64,000 nt of DNA from Platycnemis pennipes (Eukaryota > Arthropoda > Insecta > Odonata > Platycnemididae), in the NCBI GenBank assembly GCA_933228895.1, contig OW121854.1:53300609-53364608 (forward strand), written 5' to 3'. The notes under the pieces were generated by a model. The model worked only from the letters and a program-made list of their open reading frames with translations, made no database searches and was not told where the DNA came from. Each line of letters starts with the position of its first letter. The first letter of the stretch is position 1. Of the stretch, positions 57,961 to 64,000 are shown one piece after another. The position numbers and the translations under genes were made by a program.

Positions 57961-59279
57961 GTCCCTAAAAGTACTGCTATGAAATGTGAAATTGATTCTT
58001 GGAGAGAATTGGTTCATGTTCAGATAACTTTCCCTTAATTTTTAGTATAAATTCTGCATAATTTATTATATAATTGAATATACAAATTTATAAAGCACAG
58101 CTACAATGAATATGGCACTAAAATAAGATACTTAGCGTATTTTTTATTATTGACAAATTTTTCACTCAGCCAAGAGTTGTAAATTATAAAATTGGCATTA
58201 AAAAAATGAGTTGAAAATGAATAGAACCTCCTCTTTGTATAAATTATAGAAAGCTAACTTATAGCCAGATTTTCTGCACACTTAAATATTATTTGATTTT
58301 CATATTCCCTCCATGAAATGCTTTTAAAAAAACATCCTTAAAAATATATTCTTTCTGAGTTCATACTTAGGCAAACTGGAATAATTCAAATATAACATAT
58401 TATAACATTATACTTACCTAAACTCCGGTACTGGGTTCTGTATTTCAGTTGTTTTGAAATGTAAGCCATGAATGACTTCTGGTTTTGATCACCAACATTA
58501 AAATATTTAAGTATTTTCATTCCTTACAAAACTTTTCTGATGCCAATTTTTGGATGGAGCGTTTTATTAATTCCAAAATTTATCTATTTCTGACGTTCTT
58601 GACGATTTTCCTCACCAATACTTTGTTCTTATAATTGATATCTCACTTAATGATTTTCATGACTTCATGTTGCGTTATTATTTATCCTCAACATACCCTT
58701 TATTTCGAATCTAGTTACTTCGTCTCCGGCTAAATTTTAAAATCTAATTTTTTCACCACCTGAGAAGGACATTCCTTTAATATCCGACATTAAAGTGGCA
58801 TGTAATCTAGCTCATACCTGTCATACCTACTGGTAGAATTGGGTGTTAGCGATAATCATCACTTAGTGTGGAAATAAAGGGTCACATAAACCAAAATTTG
58901 TGATTTCTGGAGCTCTTTATTTATTACATTTACCAGGCTCTTGAGAGATTGGTTGAAATAACTTTACTATTTAGATCGATGGTTTTTAATATGTTGCACC
59001 AAAGGGGTTTGTTGGACCAATTGTTTTTGGAAAAAGGTTGACTCTTTCAAGACATACGTATCCAGAGATCAAAGCTACTTAAAGTGATGACTCGTTTATT
59101 ACGGAGATGAATGCGAGGAGTAAAACACCAGCGTTTGATTCAGGGAATAAATATTTCATCTCATATTACGAAGACATTTAGACCGGTCAAAGTCGCAATT
59201 TTCTGGGAGAGTTTTCCAGGAAAATGTGTGATTTCTCCCACTAAAGATCAGAGGTGAACTTGATAGTATAGGTTCTTGA
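57961..59279. other. No gene seen; AT-rich
   Basis: AT-rich with stops in all frames. Nothing recognised. Confidence 0.6.
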
Positions 59280-59760
59280 GTGACGAAAATCACCCACGTC
59301 TTCAGTGGTAAAGATAGCGTAGGCCTAAGAATGAAATGGCATCGTGAAGTAGTGAAGGTAATAAAGTTGGAAGGTGAAAGAAGAGGTCAGGCCCACGGTT
59401 TTAGTCCCCTGGAACGGCGTTATAAAGGAAGGGAAGGGAGAGGATTAGGAGGGTATAGAATGGTCGAGTAAGGATTTTAAAGCTCGATGCGACCTCACCG
59501 CGTGTAAATTGCCGGTTGTTAAAACGGCGCAGTGGAGGGACGATGGTTGGTCGGCTGGGTACTAAAATGGCCGTCCCCAGCTGGTTGGCTACCCGAAGAA
59601 AGGTCGACATTTGCGTCGTCTTAAATGGCCCTGTAAGGTACATACATACACTCCGGTCGTTTAATAGCCAAAGATTGGCCGTTGAGCGGTGGGATGGGGA
59701 GTACGGCAAAGCGGTGGGATGGAAAAAAATTCACGGGGTCGACGAAGCACTGGTATAATC
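59280..59760. other. GC-richer island with CpG
   Basis: Moderate GC with CpG (CGACGATGGTTGGTCGG near 59539). Frames of 63-102 codons overlap on both strands, with no domain. No gene called. Confidence 0.35.
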
Positions 59761-60737
59761 CCCCTTCTTTTGCCATGTGATGTAAGTGATAAAAATGTGT
59801 GAGAACAGAGGTACGAATGAAGATCATCTCGGATAAAGTTTATAAGGCTGATAACAGCTCTGTCCAGAGCTGTATATGCATTCCAAGGCATGAATATCCG
59901 CCGGGAGTGAGATATGGTTTTTGTTATTAACTGTCGACAGTATTCCCTGAGATTGGAGTGGAGGAACTTGCTATAGATGCTGCCTATGCGAAATGTTACC
60001 GAAATGAGTAATTTTATGACTGCTGATTCTATATCATGTTGCCCACCGAGGGAAAATCTCCAAGCTTTTAACGGCTAGCTGGGATAATGCGGGTGTGTGT
60101 GAGATAACGAATGTAGTATAGGAAGATTTATCCTCATGCATTGTTATCATTTTTTCAATTAAAAATCACTTTTTAAAGCGAAGCAATTGGTCAACAAATA
60201 GATAGGGGAGTAGCTCAGGACCCATATCTACATCAAATACACCTGTTGCAATAATTAAATTATGAAAAATTGGGGATAAGATACGTATCTAGATGATTTT
60301 TCAGTTTTGAAATGATCCACATGAAGATGATACGAAGATATTTTGTTAGTTTTAAGGTGACCCGTACTTTAATTCAACGAATATGTTAACTCGAAAGTAT
60401 GAGCTTGATAAAAAAATGGCATATAAACGAGATGCGTTTTATGATATTTTCATATTTGCGCTTTTGTTTAACGTCAATCGGGAGAAAGTATGCATCAAGT
60501 TTCATTCTTCTTTTTTTGACAAGTTCAGGAATAAGAAATAAGCAAATGCACGCAAATGCTAGCAATAAAATACGAGAGAATTCCTTGATCTCTCGACAGT
60601 TCAATTTTCAATTTACTTACTTTTATACGTTTAAGTTGCATAAGGGTTCAGGATTCAGCAATTTTTCTGAATAAAAGTTTTTTTATAAATGCTTGTGGAC
60701 AAAAAAATAGGCCATGTAAACCTCAATGTATCTTTTG
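59761..60737. other. No gene seen
   Basis: AT-rich. Nothing recognised. Confidence 0.5.
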
Positions 60738-61434
60738 GTCTGCTTTAATGCTTCTGTGGTATATGGGAACCTTATGAAGCAGGCTTAATTTACGAATTAG
60801 TTCGAGTATAACGAAGAGAAGCGAGATTTGTAAAAGGGTGTTACGATAGGGAAAGCAGTGTGTCTGGTATGTTAGCCGAATTGGGATGGGAATCGCTGTC
60901 ACAACGTAGGCTGAATTACAGACTTAATCTTTTGGTAACATTTAAGGAGGGACATTTCATTAATGACGTTAATCATATATTGCTGGCTCCGACTTATTAT
61001 GGTAGGCTCGATAATTATTATAAAATTAAGGAGATAGATTGCAGGACGGACATGTTTAAAATGTCATTTTTTCACGTACGATTCGAGATCAGAACGTTAG
61101 ACATCGCGTAAGTCGAGTAGGTCGATAGTATATTTTTATTTCCCGCATGTTCAAATAAAGGTGTCACTGCATGCATTGATATTTTTGCATGCATGAGTAT
61201 CAATGAAATTGGTGTCGGGTTTCAATTCATGAATGGCATTCGTGGGTGTGTCCATGATTGGGATTTGGTAGTTTTTTTTCTTTTTTCCCCTTAATTACTT
61301 TTAAAGGTGTGGTGTTTGTTTTGCTGTTCTTTTTTGTTTGTTGTATCATTGTTCCTAGTGTGGATGCACCCCCTGCGACACACTCGATGTGGCTAGCAGG
61401 GTATGTCGTATATACAGATATAGATATGGTATTT
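60738..61434 (+). pseudogene. CR1/jockey-like LINE, RT C-terminal part and 3' UTR
   Basis: The frame enters at PYEAGLIYELVRV, has a stop, and then runs RREARFVKGCYDRESSVSGM, LAELGWESLSQRRLNYRLNL, YGRLDNYYKIKEIDCRTDMF and KMSFFHVR to 61111. A frame slip near 60760 separates it from the SVVYG (SVWDP-type) start. The 3' UTR contains GAAATTGGTGTCGGGTTTCA, TGGATGCACCCCCTGC and the tail AGATATAGATA at about 61434. It is the same subfamily as the insertion at 25886-26342. The tail unit differs from the GTAGATGTAGATG tails at 4644, 28336 and 41764, so there are at least two subfamilies. The catalytic core is missing. Confidence 0.86.
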
Positions 61435-61625
61435 AAACTCAATATTTTTCTGTAATTCCATAGTGCCATCTCGTCGCTGTATGCATATTTGAAAGTTACA
61501 ATCCGTCTTCTTTTGAAGCAAGATATTCCATGCTGAATCTTTGAGATGGTTCTCCAAAGCCATTTCAAACCAACCTAACCTGCCATCCAATTTTCTCTTC
61601 AAACATTAGACATTTTCCTTTTAAG

Positions 61626-61669
61626 GCCTCCAGCAGTCATGGTGATGGCACTTTTAGTATTCCTTCAGG
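61626..61669 (+). other. Candidate 44-nt exon
   Basis: CATTTTCCTTTTAAG precedes a 44-nt segment that ends CTTCAGG before the donor GTAAGT at 61670. One frame reads PPAVMVMALLVFLQ, with an internal Met followed by a hydrophobic run, as at the start of a signal peptide. Another gives ASSSHGDGTFSIPSG. Support is from splice signals only. Confidence 0.25.
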
Positions 61670-63104
61670 GTAAGTTTCAGGGATCAGAACTTAATTCGGT
61701 AGAATTTGTTTGGGAAAGATGAGATAGTCGTGTAAGTGGAATATAAACAAAACTATGCCTCGAAAATGAAGTAACTACGTCGTTTGTGAAAATTTGTGGA
61801 ATATTCATGCAAAGAGAGGAAAGGAAGGCTATAGAAATAATATAGAGTATGAAACCAGTATTTATTATTAAATTCTGCATTAATGAGATCCCTTTCATTA
61901 GGTTAGCCATTCTTACTCACCCAATTACTCAGCATTTGTCGTACCTGCTGATAATTGATATTTCCTTCGTAGAGTAGTACGCAAAAATTAAAGTATGCAT
62001 GTACATATAATCTAATGAAGGAAAATAGAAGAAAACTACTTATGGTTACCGGAATTTCTCCATGGCTGGCATCCCCTAGCAACGTGTAATTATGGCTTTT
62101 ATAAACTCTGTGTTCACAATTGTTGTAATGCATTTAAACTTGCATTTGGGAAAATACAATCAAATTACCTCATCCGATATTACACAGGCTAACAGACTCT
62201 CATTAGGTTTAAGGAGCAAGTTGTTAAATGTGTAAAAGATAATAGTGGTGTTAGCCTGAAGAGGTTTGTGACTGAAAAAGAGATTGGAACGCTGCATCAA
62301 ACCAAGCTATGGATTGCTGTTTAGCGATGATGATCGGTTTTGAAATTACGCACTTTTATGGATAATGCATTCTTTACTAGAATTACACACGAATAAAATA
62401 ATTATTTCATAATCCGCAAATATTTCCTTATAATTTCCTTATTTGGAGCTAAAATAATTCGAGTGGAGGCTAATGTAAGACTTGAAGCTATGTAAACGTT
62501 CTTTGCCTTATTATTATGTGGCCTTTGCGAACCAAGATTGTCAAATGTTTACATAATCCCAGCTTACTGACTCCAGCTCACTTTTGGGGGATGGATTTTA
62601 CCTTCTTTCCCAAACATATATCTATCATTTATAAAATCTATATTTAATAGCTCATCTATGCATCCCATCTATGCATCTTTTCTTTTGGCATATGTGGACT
62701 CGTGACCAGGGTGAGTACCTGAGAATGCCCAATTCGGACATAGTATTTTCCTCCCTCTTCTACATTCACTTTTGTCCATTCCCGTCTTACAATTTCCTCC
62801 CTTCACAAAACATTCTGATTCCATTCCACTGAAACCTGGGTTGCATTTCTCCAATCCAAATTTATCCTCACCTACATGCTTGGAACGCCTTTACATGCAT
62901 TTTTTATCTCGTATGGTGAATAACTATTACGTTCAGGAGATCTAATGGATGCTATTGAAATTTTGCTAAGCTGCGCACCTAAAATTACAGATTTTTCCAC
63001 AGAGAACAAATGAAAGAAACATGTGATATATCCCAACTCGATTAGAATTTAGTCAACGATATTGTACTCAATAGTTGAAATTTTCAATTAAAATAACTGA
63101 AAGT
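61670..63104. other. No gene seen
   Basis: AT-rich. CATCTATGCATC is repeated in tandem near 62653-62677. Nothing else recognised. Confidence 0.5.
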
Positions 63105-63320
63105 GTATGGAAAGGGCAATAAAGTGTGAGGGCGCTTTGAAGTATGTAGTTGAGATAGGCTCTGAAATAGAGGGAGGAAAATAATGGGTAGTATCGCTAA
63201 ATAATGGGTGCTAGAGAGGATTATAGCAGGGCTAAAGAGAGAGATTGTGTGAAAGATTGGGATTTTTGCGATGAAAGGATATGCCCTCAGCCGATAGAAC
63301 GCTAATCATAGCATTCATGA
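63105..63320 (+). pseudogene. RTE-like LINE, extreme C-terminus and 3' tail
   Basis: The DNA aligns with 54850-55030: AGTTGAGATAGGCTCTGAAA (for EVIEGRA), GGGCTAAAGAGAGAGATTGTG (for GLKRDIV) and a tail of CAGCCGATAGAACGCTAATC. Stops occur throughout. It is a short, old, 5'-truncated copy of the same RTE subfamily as the one at 54284. Confidence 0.65.
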
Positions 63321-63879
63321 ATTACAGCCTACTCCATTTTGAATTCATGTGATAATTCTAGTTTGTTTTTATATATTGACTGGTTATTCCGAAGATGGTG
63401 TTTGGTTTCAATGGTGGGTTAGTCAAGTGGTCTAAACTATTGTCTACTTTTTAATATAATATAATAGAAAACGTTCTTTATTGTTCTGGGACTATAAGTC
63501 CCCTGGAAAATAGAAAAAAAAATATGACATGCCAAAAAGAAAGGAAAAAAAGAGATAATGCGAATGTAATCAAGGCAACAGCCGAAGAATTGGATAATGG
63601 AGCAATATTACACATAAAAATTAACAATAAATAATAAATTCGAATATAATGAGTAGGTACATCACCATTAATTGGGAAAGGTTTATTGGTTAAACCATTC
63701 TTTGGTCGAACCAATAATTACATAGCCATTAAAATAAAAACCACGATTTAAAATTAAAGAAAACACTGTAAGGAAAAAGAAATTCAAGAATTTTAACTTT
63801 TTAAAAATTAACGTTGTGAGAATGATTGTGCATTGTTCCCATCACTATGAGAATAAGCCTTATTGGGTGTGGGAAAAAC
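63321..63879. other. No gene seen
   Basis: AT-rich. Nothing recognised. Confidence 0.5.
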
Positions 63880-64000
63880 TGCTTCTCCCTACCTGGGATT
63901 GTTGTGCCAAGCATATCCGGGTCGAGAACTGGACGAACACGAATCCGTCGTCCACCCACACGCGCGCAGTTACTCAAAATCGGTCCGCAAGCAGAGCGAA
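63880..64000. other. Edge of a CpG-rich patch
   Basis: CpG becomes frequent from about 63905 to the window end (CCGTCGTCCACCCACACGCG). An island probably continues beyond the window. Confidence 0.4.

Noticed and set aside
58416..58450. Minus-strand exon ending at a GTAAGT donor
   Set aside because: The upstream acceptor region is purine-rich and lacks a pyrimidine tract.
61570..61590. Telomere-type AACCTAACCT
   Set aside because: Only one short match to insect-type telomere repeat sequence, with no array.
1..64000. LTR retrotransposon or endogenous virus
   Set aside because: I found no long terminal repeat pair, primer-binding site, or gag, protease or integrase-type frame in the window.

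Overview
The window looks like non-coding DNA from an animal nucleus, most probably an arthropod and perhaps an insect with a large genome. The reasons are AT-rich DNA broken up by short GC-rich islands, no operon-like gene packing, no long open frame outside mobile elements, and a mix of decayed repeats typical of such genomes: RTE-like and CR1/jockey-like LINEs, a Penelope-like element (PLE), a piggyBac-type DNA transposon and tRNA-derived SINEs. The species cannot be named from this sequence. I found no convincing intact host gene, rRNA or functional tRNA. Three very short exon candidates with good splice signals (18273-18310, 52513-52541, 61626-61669, all +) suggest that part of the window could be intron.

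Layout. 0-10 kb: a tRNA-derived SINE (about 982-1166), GC-rich DNA, a composite SINE-like block (3305-3590), two oppositely oriented RTE LINE remnants (3590-4190 minus, 4475-4975 plus) and a third RTE remnant (8755-9331 plus). The second RTE copy carries a 96-bp tail of another LINE (4644-4739) flanked by a 6-bp duplication. 10-18 kb: a GC-rich island, a four-unit tandem array of about 186 bp (11282-12026), and a complete but dead piggyBac-type element with TTAA flanks (14683-17358). 18-25 kb: the first exon candidate, then AT-rich DNA, then an island whose strand composition flips from purine-rich to pyrimidine-rich (21290-22240).

25-34 kb: a PLE 3' part with GIY-YIG endonuclease (25030-26405). 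A LINE has jumped into its hammerhead-like CTGATGA core (25886-26342). Then come a CR1-like LINE (28336-29020 minus) beside an RTE remnant (29165-29570 plus), another island, and a 367-bp direct duplication (32583-33308). 34-50 kb: a tRNA-derived SINE (34690-34930), a diverged duplication (36692-37680), a CpG-rich island (39560-40560), a CR1-like LINE (41764-42361 minus), a very G-rich island (43390-44600) and an RTE remnant (45120-45545 minus). 50-64 kb: islands, a pair of direct repeats, an RTE remnant with a large internal deletion (54284-55030), a double SINE fragment (57161-57310), a CR1-like LINE (60738-61434 plus) and a last RTE tail (63105-63320).

No pathway joins these parts. The elements show a history of repeated insertion, including two visible nesting events, and all the coding remnants are broken. 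The GC-rich islands recur every few kilobases and are the main unexplained structure.
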